This document shows, in pieces, positions 51,943 through 61,368 of a DNA stretch of 64,000 nt. The notes beneath the pieces were generated by a model, which had not been told where the DNA came from, did no database searches, and saw only the letters and a program-made list of their open reading frames with translations. The position numbers were made by a program, and so were the translations under genes. The stretch is from Bacillota bacterium (GTDB lineage Bacteria; Bacillota; Clostridia; Acetivibrionales; DTU013), in contig JAEZYU010000052.1 of the NCBI GenBank assembly GCA_023418915.1, positions 6,950 through 70,949 of the forward strand, read 5' to 3'. The first letter of the stretch is position 1, and every line of letters starts with the position of its first letter.

Positions 51943-52298
51943 AGGGCCCAACCACACTTTTGGCCAAATGATAAGGAGCCAGTTGGAACAGGCTGCCTTC
52001 CGTGTCATGTCCCTTCGCAATCCATACCGCCCCATCACCATTTAGTATCCGATACCGGATCTCATCCGTATTATACTTATCAGCTATCACCGCATCTCTT
52101 AGCGCTTTGAATTCATCAGGCTTCATATATCGGCAAACGCCGTCTTCTTGATGGTCTTATCCCAAGAGCTTCATCCAGCAGAAATATATATTCTGGATCT
52201 CCGGCTTCGTTTACCCGCTTGTATAAGGTTCGCTCCATCGGCACTTCGCCCATCAGCGTCTTGATGCCTGTATTCCGAGTACCCTTACGTCTCAATGC
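51943..52298 (-). pseudogene. ISLre2/UPF0236-family transposase relic
   Basis: Two reverse-strand fragments in different frames. The first (about 52150-52298) reads RNTGIKTLMGEVPMERTLYKR and PEYIFLLDEALGI, typical of UPF0236 transposases (ISLre2). The second (about 51950-52150) reads YRILNGDGAVWIAKG and FQLAPYHLAKSV, the next conserved part of the same family, where LDRYHLNK is usual, so the catalytic Asp has been lost here. Both ends are missing, with a frameshift between the parts, and the 51869-51939 repeat abuts it. Dead element. Confidence 0.75.
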
Positions 52299-52312
52299 TG
52301 CTCGGATCGCAT

Positions 52313-52355
52313 AAAAAAAGGGTACTGTCTTCTGAAGCTACAAAAGACAATACCC
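52313..52355 (-). terminator. Terminator downstream of ppdK
   Basis: On the reverse strand GGGTATTGTCTT pairs with AAGACAGTACCC (two mismatched or wobble positions) and is followed by seven T. It lies about 220 bases beyond the ppdK stop, after the 27-bp repeat. Confidence 0.8.
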
Positions 52356-52388
52356 ATCGTTGATATTATGATTGCATAGTTAGATTGT

Positions 52389-52523
52389 TGCCAGCACATC
52401 TATTGCTGATTCTATGCTTACACATCTGTTGATGATCTCTATGCTTGCACATCTGTTGATGATCTCTATGCCAGCACATCTATTGCTGATTCTATGCCAG
52501 CACATCTGTTGGTGATCTCTGTG
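52389..52523. repeat. 26-27-bp tandem repeat, five units
   Basis: Units of GC(C/T)(A/T)(G/A)CACATCTGTTGATGATCTCTAT alternate with a variant ending ATTGCTGATTCTAT. They lie in the 3' region of ppdK, ahead of its terminator, so they should be present in the mRNA. Confidence 0.85.
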
Positions 52524-52576
52524 TTTGCATACATAATTTTTTGTTTATAACGCATCGTTATATGCGCAAACCTGAT

Positions 52577-55210
52577 TTATTTCGTCCTCGGGTTGTTCAC
52601 CTGAGCCTGAGCAGCAGCAAGCCTTGCTATCGGCACACGGTATGGTGAGCAGGAAACATAGCTAAGACCGATCTCGTGGCAGAACTCGACTGACGACGGA
52701 TCACCGCCGTGCTCTCCGCAGATGCCCAGCTTGATGTCAGGTCTGGTTTCCCTGCCGCCTGCTACAGCCATCTTCATCAGCTTGCCTACACCTGACTGGT
52801 CGATCCTTGCAGTCGGATCAGATTCGAATATCTTGGCCTGGTAGTAATCCTCCAGGATCCTGCCTGCATCATCACGGCTAAGGCCATATGTCATCTGTGT
52901 CAGATCATTGGTGCCAAAGGAGAAGAATTCCGCCTCTGTCGCAATCTCATCTGCCAGCAGTGCCGCTCTCGGGATCTCGATCATAGTACCGACCTTGTAT
53001 TCCATATTGACGCCGGCTTCCTTGATGATAGCATCAGCAGTCTTAGTAATGATATCCTTTACGAATTTCAATTCCTTGATCTCACAAACCAGCGGGATCA
53101 TGATCTCAGGAACGATATTCATACCTTTTTTGTTAACGTTTATAGCAGCTTCAATTATAGCCCTTGTCTGCATCTCAGCGATTTCAGGATATGAAACAGC
53201 CAGACGGCAGCCTCTGTGGCCCATCATCGGGTTGAGCTCGTGAAGGTTCTTTATGATTTCCTTGAGTTCATCGGCTGAAATTTTCAGTTCAGATGCCAAT
53301 GTTTCAATATCAGCAGCTTCCTGGGGCAAGAACTCATGCAGTGGAGGATCCAGCAGCCTTATGGTCACCGGGTAGCCCTTCATCTCGGTAAAGAGTCCTT
53401 CAAAGTCACTTCTCTGCATCGGCAGTATCTTATCAAGAGCTTTCTTCCTCTGCTCAACATTGCTTGAAACGATCATCTGCCTGAATGCGAATATCCTGTC
53501 GGGCTCAAAGAACATATGCTCTGTACGGCAGAGGCCTATTCCCTCAGCACCGAATCTCATAGCAACTGCGGCATCCTTGGGAGTATCCGCATTAGTCCTT
53601 ACCTTCAGTGACCTTATCTCGTCTGCCCACGACATGAATGTCGCAAAATCACCAGCCATTTCAGGCTCGACTGTCGGCAGCTGATCACCGTACACATTAC
53701 CGGTAGAGCCGTCTATAGATATCCAGTCACCCTCTGCATACTTCTTACCGTTTTTGTCTATAAAATACTTCTCATGCTCACTTATCTTTATCTCACTGCA
53801 GCCTGCTACACAGCATCTGCCCATACCGCGGGCCACAACTGCTGCGTGGGAGGTCATTCCGCCGCGGCCTGTCAGGATACCTTGTGAAACATGCATGCCC
53901 TCTATATCCTCAGGCGAGGTTTCGAGCCTTACAAGCACTACCTTTTTCTCTCCGTTATTGAATGCATTTACAGCCTCTTCTGCAGTAAAGAATACCTTAC
54001 CGGTAGCAGCTCCGGGTGATGCCGGAAGACCTTTGGCGATAGGCTGTGCGGCCTTGAGCGCCTTTTGCTCGAAATTCGGATGGAGCAGTGAATCAAGCTG
54101 CTTCGGATCTACCTTCAAAATAGCTTCCTGCTTGGTAAGCATACCTTCATTGACCAGGTCAACAGCGATCCTCAGAGCGGCAGCGGCAGTTCTTTTGCCG
54201 TTTCTTGTCTGAAGCATGAACAGCTTGCCCTTCTCGATGGTAAATTCCATGTCCTGCATATCCTTGTAATGATTCTCAAGGACCTCAGCTATTTTAATGA
54301 ACTGATTATATGCTTCAGGGTTGACTTCCTTCATCGTATCTATGGTCTGCGGAGTCCTTATGCCAGCCACGACATCCTCACCCTGCGCATTCATCAGGAA
54401 TTCACCGTACAGCTTCTTTTCACCGGTGGACGGATTCCTTGTAAAAGCAACTCCGGTTCCGGAATCGTTGCCCATGTTTCCATAAACCATTTCCTGTACA
54501 TTAACTGCAGTACCCCAGTCTCCGGGAATGTCATTGAGCCTTCTGTAGACGATAGCTCTTGGATTGTCCCAGGAACGGAAAACAGCCTTTACAGCTTCCA
54601 TCAGCTGTGTCTTCGGGTCCTGCGGGAATTCTGCGCCTTTTTCCTTCTTATAGAGTTCCTTGTATCTATTGACTACCTCCTTCAGATCGTCAGCTGTCAG
54701 GTCGGTGTCAATTTTTGCACCCTTTTCTTCCTTAACGGCGTCGAGTATAGCTTCAAATTTTGGCTTTTCAACCTCCATTACAACGTCGCTGAACATCTGA
54801 ATGAATCTTCTATAACTGTCATATGCGAATCTTTCATTGTCCGTTAGCCTGGCAAGACCTTCCACCACCTGATCATTCAGGCCGAGATTCAATATGGTGT
54901 CCATCATGCCCGGCATAGAAGCCCTTGCACCGGATCTGACCGATACCAGAAACGGGTTTTCGGGATCTCCGAATTTCTTTCCGACAGTCTGCTCTGTTGC
55001 TGCAAGTGCGCTGTAAATCTGATCCTCGATCTCGCCGGTGATCATCTTTCCATCCTTATAATAGCGAATACAGGCATCCGTTGTCACGGTAAATCCCCTT
55101 GGCACAGGAAGCCCAAGGCCTGTCATCTCTGCCAGATTGGCACCTTTGCCGCCGAGCAGGTTTCTCATCGAGGCATTGCCCTCTTTGAACAAATAAACAT
55201 ACTTTGTCAT
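52577..55210 (-). CDS. ppdK: Pyruvate, phosphate dikinase
   Basis: An 877-residue enzyme interconverting pyruvate, ATP and phosphate with phosphoenolpyruvate, AMP and pyrophosphate; in anaerobes it often works in glycolysis or gluconeogenesis. N-terminal ATP-grasp domain with LLGGKGANLAEM; central phosphohistidine motif GGMTSHAAVVARGMG (residue about 455); C-terminal PEP-binding TIM barrel with GTNDLTQMTYG and CGEHGGDPSSV. Length is standard. The start chosen is ATG at 55210 behind GGAGG; the longer frame adds four codons. Confidence 0.96.
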   Translation of the reverse strand: MTKYVYLFKEGNASMRNLLGGKGANLAEMTGLGLPVPRGFTVTTDACIRYYKDGKMITGEIEDQIYSALAATEQTVGKKFGDPENPFLVSVRSGARASMPGMMDTILNLGLNDQVVEGLARLTDNERFAYDSYRRFIQMFSDVVMEVEKPKFEAILDAVKEEKGAKIDTDLTADDLKEVVNRYKELYKKEKGAEFPQDPKTQLMEAVKAVFRSWDNPRAIVYRRLNDIPGDWGTAVNVQEMVYGNMGNDSGTGVAFTRNPSTGEKKLYGEFLMNAQGEDVVAGIRTPQTIDTMKEVNPEAYNQFIKIAEVLENHYKDMQDMEFTIEKGKLFMLQTRNGKRTAAAALRIAVDLVNEGMLTKQEAILKVDPKQLDSLLHPNFEQKALKAAQPIAKGLPASPGAATGKVFFTAEEAVNAFNNGEKKVVLVRLETSPEDIEGMHVSQGILTGRGGMTSHAAVVARGMGRCCVAGCSEIKISEHEKYFIDKNGKKYAEGDWISIDGSTGNVYGDQLPTVEPEMAGDFATFMSWADEIRSLKVRTNADTPKDAAVAMRFGAEGIGLCRTEHMFFEPDRIFAFRQMIVSSNVEQRKKALDKILPMQRSDFEGLFTEMKGYPVTIRLLDPPLHEFLPQEAADIETLASELKISADELKEIIKNLHELNPMMGHRGCRLAVSYPEIAEMQTRAIIEAAINVNKKGMNIVPEIMIPLVCEIKELKFVKDIITKTADAIIKEAGVNMEYKVGTMIEIPRAALLADEIATEAEFFSFGTNDLTQMTYGLSRDDAGRILEDYYQAKIFESDPTARIDQSGVGKLMKMAVAGGRETRPDIKLGICGEHGGDPSSVEFCHEIGLSYVSCSPYRVPIARLAAAQAQVNNPRTK

Positions 55211-55222
55211 ATATACCTCCAT

Positions 55223-55534
55223 TTATGTATTATGTAATAGGTGGATTATATTTCACATAAAAGAAATAACTCCTGTAAATAACCCATATCATTATAACAT
55301 AATATATTTTTTTGAAAACATGTTTTTTGCATTTTGTATACTTCTTTCGTTCTTATGCAACAAGCAATCGACACTATTTGCGCTTTGCTATCACTATATC
55401 AACGATTAATAGCATTTCCCAATTGTTATGTATTTTATTACGATGATTTAACTGAGTATCGGACAATGAAAAATGTATAATGCGATTGCAACAGCATGCA
55501 ACCATCAAGATCATGAGCAAGGGCGTCCGGCAGT
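55223..55534. other. Spacer between apbE and ppdK
   Basis: About 310 AT-rich bases holding the ppdK promoter: on the reverse strand TATAAT (55291-55296) with TTTTCA (55313-55318) 16 bases upstream. No gene seen. Confidence 0.5.
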
Positions 55535-56620
55535 CTATTTCTTCAAAAAATCCCTGAAGTGTCTGGAATACTTATACTCGCCACTGCTCAGCACCCAAAA
55601 TGCCTCAGTGTCCGAAATGGATTCAATGAGTCTTGCGCCCTCCTCCACCGACATACTGAATACGGCTGTAGATAAAGCATCTGCCATACCGGAGTCAGGG
55701 CAGACTATCGAGACCGATTTATATTCATCAGACGGGAACAGCGTATCAGGATCGATTATATGATGATAATCCCTGCCGTCAACAGTATAATACCTCTCAT
55801 ACACACCGCTGGTTACCAGTGACATATCTGTAATGTCCAATACATGGACATCCGGAAGATCAGAACCTGTTTCTGGGTTCTGGATGCCCACATTCCATGG
55901 CTCGCCGTTTTGTCCCTTTGTTCCTATAGCCTGAACGTTGCCGCCTACACTGATGAGGCCTGATGTAAAGCCGTTCTCTTTGGCTATCCGGCTCACCTGC
56001 TCGACCGCATACCCTTTTGCTATCGCTCCCACATCCAGACTCATTTCAGCATCCTCCAAAAAAACAGTGGATGCCTCTTCATTTATTATTACCTTATCTA
56101 TATCAGTATGCCGGGCAGCCTTCTCCAACTCCTCCAATGGCGGAAGCTCAGCCTCATCAGGATCCTCCATGCCTCTTTCCCTGTAATCGTGCCATATCCT
56201 AAGGACCGATCCAAAAGCGACGTTTATATTCCCATCGGTTTCATCATGAAATTTTATGGCACATTTCAATAGGTCGATGATCCTTCTGTCCACCTTGACA
56301 GGTGCCTTTCCAGCCTGGTCATTTATTGTTTTCAGGTTATTGATTCCGTCATAGCTGTTGTAAATGTCATAAAGCTTATGATATTCATCAAGGCTGTCAT
56401 AAATCAGCTGAACATGCCTGCTGAACTCATCCTTGTCAGTTGTGTAAGCGACGATTGTCGTTTTGGTATCAAACAGCTGCAAAAAGGAAGCCTCATAACG
56501 GGTTGGCTTTAAAGCTCCACAGCCGGCTATCGCCAGCATAAAAGCTACAGCAAGCAGCAATAGTATACATTTTCCAGCAACATTATATGATTTACATAAA
56601 TTACACTGTCTTATTCTCAT
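55535..56620 (-). CDS. fmnB: FAD:protein FMN transferase (ApbE/FmnB)
   Basis: A 361-residue lipoprotein that covalently attaches FMN to threonine of exported proteins. The signal peptide ends at LAIAGC (lipobox cysteine about residue 34). Family motifs: SLDVGAIAKGYAVEQV, SVGGNVQAIG, YHHIIDPDTLFP and MADALSTAVFSMS. In Listeria the FmnB version flavinylates PplA for extracellular electron transfer, and here it lies just downstream of the PplA-like and Eet genes. A terminator in the gap before it suggests it also has its own promoter. Confidence 0.93.
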   Translation of the reverse strand: MRIRQCNLCKSYNVAGKCILLLLAVAFMLAIAGCGALKPTRYEASFLQLFDTKTTIVAYTTDKDEFSRHVQLIYDSLDEYHKLYDIYNSYDGINNLKTINDQAGKAPVKVDRRIIDLLKCAIKFHDETDGNINVAFGSVLRIWHDYRERGMEDPDEAELPPLEELEKAARHTDIDKVIINEEASTVFLEDAEMSLDVGAIAKGYAVEQVSRIAKENGFTSGLISVGGNVQAIGTKGQNGEPWNVGIQNPETGSDLPDVHVLDITDMSLVTSGVYERYYTVDGRDYHHIIDPDTLFPSDEYKSVSIVCPDSGMADALSTAVFSMSVEEGARLIESISDTEAFWVLSSGEYKYSRHFRDFLKK

Positions 56621-56680
56621 TTGAGCTTTCCTTTATACATTATTGATCTTTTACAGTAATCGTCAGCCTAAAAATAAAGC

Positions 56681-56705
56681 AGAGAGGCAATGAAGCAGCC
56701 TCTCT
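56681..56705 (-). terminator. Terminator after the PplA-like gene
   Basis: AGAGAGGC (56681-56688) pairs with GCCTCTCT (56698-56705), and on the reverse strand GCTTTATTTTT follows. Confidence 0.75.
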
Positions 56706-56786
56706 AACTATATTATCATAAAAATGTATTCACCTTAATCTCGGGGGTGTTTCTGTGATTGCATTATTGCAAATCAGCAGCCGAAA

Positions 56787-56850
56787 GAACTGTCCCCATG
56801 ATTTCGGTAATTACACAAGCAGCGTCTACATGATTGGCAGAACTGTCCCA
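56787..56850. repeat. AGAACTGTCCC repeat pair
   Basis: AGAACTGTCCC occurs at about 56787 and again near 56840, in the spacer after the PplA-like gene. It is a short relative of the motif clusters at 38449-38604 and 63650-63815. Confidence 0.65.
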
Positions 56851-56876
56851 TGAATTCGCTGTGACTGCATATTACT

Positions 56877-57971
56877 TTATTTTGCGTCTTGTGCCGCCTT
56901 ATCTATTATAGTAAGGAAGTCAGTAACATGAACTGTCACTGAGCTGGTGAGCTCAGCTTCTGTAGGTACGCCTTCCTCATTTATGGCTATACCCTTGACT
57001 TCGTCTGCTGATTTTCCGACTACATATTCTGCAAATGCCGCAGCCTGCTCATTCCATTCCTTCTGGATAGCAGAAGCCTTTCTCATACCGTATGCATCGC
57101 CCAATTCATTCTTTGTCTGCAGCTTGGCAGCTTCCAGATCAGTTGTGACCTTGCCTGATGTATCGAAATTGACATTGGATTGTGATGCATCAATGGTGCT
57201 GCTTGTGATCTTGCCGTCAGATCCGAATGTCGTTGCTGTGTACATTGAATATGCCTGTGCCAGGCCTTCCTTCTCAGCTGTTGCATCAGTGGACTTGTTG
57301 ATTGTGGTGACTATGCCAAGTCCCAGCTTGTCTCCGGCTTTTGCGCCCAGAGCCTGAGCATTATTGACTGCCTTTTCTATAGCTGTTATGAGATCACTGA
57401 CATGCATCGTGACAGAAGAAGTCAGCTCAGATACAGTAGGCACACCCGCTTCATCTATAGTAATACCTTTTACTTCATCAAGAGTTTTTCCTGTAACATA
57501 AGCTGCAAATGCATCAGCTTGCTCGTTCCACTCTTTTTTGATCGATGAAACCTTACCCATGCCATAGTCAGTCTTCAACTCCTGCTTTGTTTTGATGACT
57601 GAATCAAGCGGTGTCGTTATCTTGCCTGCTGCAGAAAAATTGATTTTTGTCTGTGCTGCATCTATCTTGCAGTTTGTGATCCTTCCCTCTGCATCGACAG
57701 TAACCGCCACGACTGTAGAATCTACCTGTGCAAGACCGTCCTTCTCACCTGCATCTGTGGATTTTCCAATAGATGAGATGACAGCAAGGCCTGTCTTGAG
57801 CGCATCGCCTGTCACAGCTCCGTCCTGATTGCCATCTGTCGTGTTTCCTCCCCCATTCGCATCATTCTGACCTGGTGTTTCATCCGGTGTTACATTTGAG
57901 CCTTGACCGCATGCGGCTAGCATAGAAATAACTAAAACAAGACTCAGGACAATTGTAATGATTCTTTTCAT
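56877..57971 (-). CDS. Duplicated PplA-like surface lipoprotein, probable flavin carrier
   Basis: A 364-residue lipoprotein: signal peptide ending MLAAC (lipobox), an Asn/Gly/Asp-rich spacer (about residues 24-58), then two homologous domains of about 145 residues. Both have GLA(Q)xxS...IDAAQ/SxxxNF, a TKxEL...YGMxKxSxIxKEWNEQA(D/A)AFAxYVxGK block and ELTSSVT(M/V)HV(S/T)D near the end. The last part aligns with the FMN_bind flavinylation motif DxxSGAT, but Asp, Gly and Ala are replaced by Glu, Ser and Val; the acceptor Thr is kept (codons 57408-57410 and 56934-56936). Position between eetB and fmnB fits the Listeria flavin lipoprotein PplA. The start is ATG at 57971 behind GGAGGAG. Confidence 0.8.
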   Translation of the reverse strand: MKRIITIVLSLVLVISMLAACGQGSNVTPDETPGQNDANGGGNTTDGNQDGAVTGDALKTGLAVISSIGKSTDAGEKDGLAQVDSTVVAVTVDAEGRITNCKIDAAQTKINFSAAGKITTPLDSVIKTKQELKTDYGMGKVSSIKKEWNEQADAFAAYVTGKTLDEVKGITIDEAGVPTVSELTSSVTMHVSDLITAIEKAVNNAQALGAKAGDKLGLGIVTTINKSTDATAEKEGLAQAYSMYTATTFGSDGKITSSTIDASQSNVNFDTSGKVTTDLEAAKLQTKNELGDAYGMRKASAIQKEWNEQAAAFAEYVVGKSADEVKGIAINEEGVPTEAELTSSVTVHVTDFLTIIDKAAQDAK

Positions 57972-57999
57972 AAAAAGCTCCTCCATTATATATTTTTTA

Positions 58000-58554
58000 T
58001 TATTTATCCAGCCTCTTTAAGGCCGGTATAATAAACCTCAGCAGCGTGGCGGTAACTATGCCTGCCAATACCCCGGATATGAGCAGTACAGGCAGATACG
58101 CCCACAAATACATCCCTGCATAAATAAATGATATTGCTGCAAACTGGCCTAAATTATGAGCCGCAGCCCCTGTTATACTTATTACCATATATGATGCCTT
58201 GTTTTTAAAGATCACCATTATCAAAACCATTGCCGTCAGAGATAGTATGCCACCAGTAAGACTCAGTATTCCGGCTATCAATCCTCTGGTCACTGCGACA
58301 AACAGGCTCTTTAAAACTGCTATCGAATACGCCTGGCCTCTCGAAAGGAAGAAAAGCGCATACATGACTGCAATATTAGACAGGCCAAACTTAACTCCGG
58401 GCACGGGAAGCGGCAGAGCAGGAAATGCATTTTCAACGATGGTGAGTATCAGCGCCATAGCAAATATAAGGCCTGTCAATACAATGCTTCTTGTTCTTTG
58501 CGTATTTGCCCGCTGTTCGGCGGCTATTACATTGTCCTTATCTTTATTGTCCAT
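58000..58554 (-). CDS. eetB: EetB-like membrane protein (Gx transporter family)
   Basis: A 184-residue membrane protein with five to six helices, containing PLPVPGVKFGLSNIAVMYALF, FVAVTRGLIAGILSLTGG and GAAAHNLGQF, typical of the PF07456 family once called heptaprenyl diphosphate synthase component I. In Listeria EetB forms, with EetA, the membrane part that passes electrons from the quinone pool outward. The PplA-like gene follows after 28 bases. Confidence 0.88.
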   Translation of the reverse strand: MDNKDKDNVIAAEQRANTQRTRSIVLTGLIFAMALILTIVENAFPALPLPVPGVKFGLSNIAVMYALFFLSRGQAYSIAVLKSLFVAVTRGLIAGILSLTGGILSLTAMVLIMVIFKNKASYMVISITGAAAHNLGQFAAISFIYAGMYLWAYLPVLLISGVLAGIVTATLLRFIIPALKRLDK

Positions 58555-58683
58555 ACCTTCCGGCTCCTGTACTTTGCTGCTCCTGTACTTTGCGGCTCCT
58601 GTACTTCATTCGATTGCTAACCGGCTGCCCATTCGACTGTCTGTTTCATTCAGCCGATCCTTCACGTCCGCCTTTATCCGCTG
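58555..58683. repeat. 16-bp tandem repeat between eetA and eetB
   Basis: Three copies of (G/T)GCTCCTGTACTTTGC lie at about 58560-58606, followed by loosely repeated CCATTCGA blocks. The repeat sits in the transcript between two co-transcribed genes. Confidence 0.7.
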
Positions 58684-59121
58684 TTATTTGCCTTTATTTC
58701 CCACTATTATATCTGGATCATCTTCATTCCATCCGTCCGCTGGCACTACCTTCACCACAATGCCGTTGGGCAGGCAGGCAGCACTTTGCCCTGCCAGATG
58801 TATCCTTCCCGTCTTGATGCAAACCTTATCCGGACAGTCTGACTCTATAAACCGTATATTTCCTTCGTTATCTATTTTAAGGACCACATTCTCATTCTGA
58901 GGGATGGAAAAAGTTCTTTCCTGTCCGGGAATAAGCTCAACAGTTTCAATCAGCTCAGAATAATAGTAAATTTCAGCCTTAACTGCCCTGTCCCTTACCA
59001 AATTGCTGTATATCAGCCAAATCACAAGCGCTGCTGCCATGATCCCCGCAATTATGAAAATATCGGTTTTCCTGAAAAACTTCATTGAGAAATCCCATGC
59101 CTTATCCGAAGCTCGCAACAC
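58684..59121 (-). CDS. eetA: EetA-like NusG domain II protein
   Basis: About 145 residues. One N-terminal membrane helix (DIFIIAGIMAAALVIWLIYS) is followed by an extracytoplasmic NusG-domain-II fold with ESDCPDKVCIKTGRI and GQSAACLPNGIVVKV; the conserved cysteines are present. In Listeria EetA is an extracytosolic electron-transfer part. Start ambiguous: GTG at 59121 has AAAAGGA upstream, GTG at 59142 has none, and the ATG at about 59085 has no site. Confidence 0.88.
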   Translation of the reverse strand: MLRASDKAWDFSMKFFRKTDIFIIAGIMAAALVIWLIYSNLVRDRAVKAEIYYYSELIETVELIPGQERTFSIPQNENVVLKIDNEGNIRFIESDCPDKVCIKTGRIHLAGQSAACLPNGIVVKVVPADGWNEDDPDIIVGNKGK

Positions 59122-59402
59122 GCTGTTCCTTTTAATTATCACCGGTTAGCGTACTGCTCTTCTAATTAACCTGACCTGATGAAATAATAGAAAACCTTTC
59201 CTGTTAAATTTTTATCATCTGCCTGCCGCATTCAAAAACCTGCTAACATCACGCAGAACATATGTGATTTCAATAGTGCTTTCAATAGTACTTTTTATTG
59301 CGATTTCTATAGTACCTTCAATAATACTTTTTAGGTTCTATCACATACTCACTTACTTTGATACATATATACCCCCGGCAGGAATATATAAACAATTTGC
59401 AT

Positions 59403-60308
59403 TTACATATTGATAGCTGCGCTGATAAAAACCAACAATGTCAGTGACCCCATTACTATAATGTAGTTTTTAATAGATGTGATGAATGTGGTGGCCTTGT
59501 CCTGACGCTTCATGAAGATACTGATGTTGCGCTGAACAAATATAACAGTAATCAGTGAAATCAGGCAGATAGGAGATAGAATCCCTAATATTACCATAGC
59601 AATGATAGCAATGTAAACCGCATAGTAAATGGCTGCAAACAAATACAGCGCTTTTCTGCCCAAATAATAAGGCAGAGTATATCTTTTGACAGCAATATCC
59701 TTCTCCAGATCACATATATTGTTGGCCAGCATAATATTCGCTGTCGTGCAGACTGGTGGCACTGACAGAAGCAGCACTGACACAAGCGGCATCACCAGAA
59801 GCTCCAGACTTATCCTTTCCCAGCTAAGTGTAAGCGTGAGAAATGTCCCCTCGGGCAAATTTATATAAAGCAGCAGGAATGGGATGAACAACCCATAAAA
59901 CACTCCGGACAGCAACTCTCCAAGCGGCTGCCTTGAAATCGGGACCGGACCGTAGGTATAGAGCACACCTGCCAGAAAACACACGCCTCCAAGCAAGAGA
60001 ACGACAATATCAGTCAGATATACAAGATAAAGACCCAGCGCAGTGCTGATGCCAAACAGTACAAATAATATGATCAGCGCTGTCCTTCTTTTGAACTGCA
60101 GCACCTGTTCATTGGTCTTTGTGTCAATATAGTTATTAATGGCAGTAGTCGTAAGGTCGAATACAAACATCGAACAGAAGAAAACAACAGTCTTCATCCA
60201 GTCAATTTTCTGATCATTGTACAAAATAAAAGCTATTGTCAGTAAAAATGCAAATGTGCTGGTAATTTTAGTTTTGATTTCGATATAGCCAAAAAATCGT
60301 TTCAGCAT
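59403..60308 (-). CDS. dmkA: UbiA-family prenyltransferase (DmkA-like)
   Basis: A 301-residue membrane enzyme of about nine helices that attaches a polyprenyl chain to 1,4-dihydroxy-2-naphthoate. The first Asp-rich site reads NNYIDTKTNEQ and the second NNICDLEKD, the two UbiA metal/pyrophosphate motifs. In this locus it should make the dedicated demethylmenaquinone used by Ndh2. It lies 55 bases after dmkB. The 260-base gap after it holds only short CTTTCAATAGTA(C/G)-type repeats (about 59271-59335). Confidence 0.88.
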   Translation of the reverse strand: MLKRFFGYIEIKTKITSTFAFLLTIAFILYNDQKIDWMKTVVFFCSMFVFDLTTTAINNYIDTKTNEQVLQFKRRTALIILFVLFGISTALGLYLVYLTDIVVLLLGGVCFLAGVLYTYGPVPISRQPLGELLSGVFYGLFIPFLLLYINLPEGTFLTLTLSWERISLELLVMPLVSVLLLSVPPVCTTANIMLANNICDLEKDIAVKRYTLPYYLGRKALYLFAAIYYAVYIAIIAMVILGILSPICLISLITVIFVQRNISIFMKRQDKATTFITSIKNYIIVMGSLTLLVFISAAINM

Positions 60309-60363
60309 ACAACCCTCATAAATCTGCGTTTATCTATGGACCCGGCCAATCAGAATGCATTGA

Positions 60364-61368
60364 CTAAAATACTCTGAATGCCTTGTTTAATATATCAGTC
60401 AGGCTTTTCTTTTTATCCTCCGCTATACAAAGTCTATCCAATAATGATATATATTTATAATAATATTTTTTTGCAACCAGCCTCGTAAAGCTCAGTCCCT
60501 CAGTCCTGATCACAGCCTGATTCAGCTCACCCCTGGTCAACTCGTGCTTAGCCGCTCTGTCCCTGAGCCCTTCATCCCTCTGAAATGCTTTTATCATAGG
60601 CAATGTCACGACATCCTTCTCAAAATCGGACTGCACCGGCTTTTGAGCAACACTTTCAGCAGCCTCGAAATCCATGCAGTCATCTATCAGCTGAAAAATC
60701 ATTCCAAGACAGCGGCCCATCTTCTTATACAGCTTCATTTGATCACGTTCGCATCCGGAAAGGAGCGCTCCCGCAAAAAAAGAGGCCTCGAACAATGCCG
60801 CTGTTTTTCCGGATATGATCTTCAGGTACTGATAGGTTGAGAGGTTGTAATTTCCGTTATTTATATGCTGGCTCAGTTCGCCTGTGCAAACCCTTCCGAC
60901 ATAATCCGGCATATCCAGCTCAAGATAATCCCTCTTGTTTTGAGTTGATGCCGCAAGACGCAGCGCAGAACTCAAAAGGTAGTCACCGCATATAACCGCA
61001 GTTCTTTTACCATACTTCTTCTGCAGTGTCGGTGTTCCTCTCCTGATATCCGCATCATCTATGACGTCATCATGAACCAATGTGGCAAGGTGCAGTATCT
61101 CTATAGCAGCCGCCAGCTTTGCGGCATTGACATCCACCAGGCCGTCCCTGTTCAAAGCACAGGTCAGAAGTGAAACGGCGCGAATGAACTTGCCCTTCGT
61201 TGCGCCAAGATGCTTCGTATATGCCCTGACCACTGCAGGAGAGGATAAAAGCGCTCTGTCTACCTCTTCCTGTGCAAGCAAAAGAGCGCTTTTCAGATCT
61301 ATATATTTTTTATCGTCCGGTATTCCGCCGTCAGCTGCTATTTCATTTGTTGCGATGACATCAGTCAT
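60364..61368 (-). CDS. dmkB: Polyprenyl diphosphate synthase (DmkB-like)
   Basis: A 334-residue trans-prenyltransferase. The first Asp-rich motif is LVHDDVIDDADIRRGTPT and the second QLIDDCMDFE; GKFIRAVSLL and KYGKRTAVICGDYLL are also typical. It would make the long isoprenoid chain for DmkA. Its start overlaps the stop of ndh2 by eight bases. Confidence 0.92.
   Translation of the reverse strand: MTDVIATNEIAADGGIPDDKKYIDLKSALLLAQEEVDRALLSSPAVVRAYTKHLGATKGKFIRAVSLLTCALNRDGLVDVNAAKLAAAIEILHLATLVHDDVIDDADIRRGTPTLQKKYGKRTAVICGDYLLSSALRLAASTQNKRDYLELDMPDYVGRVCTGELSQHINNGNYNLSTYQYLKIISGKTAALFEASFFAGALLSGCERDQMKLYKKMGRCLGMIFQLIDDCMDFEAAESVAQKPVQSDFEKDVVTLPMIKAFQRDEGLRDRAAKHELTRGELNQAVIRTEGLSFTRLVAKKYYYKYISLLDRLCIAEDKKKSLTDILNKAFRVF

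Noticed and set aside
51943..52126. PAS-domain signalling fragment (YRILNGDGAVWIAKG looks like a PAS core)
   Set aside because: Together with the preceding fragment in another frame it fits UPF0236/ISLre2 transposase order better, including the later PYHLAK segment.
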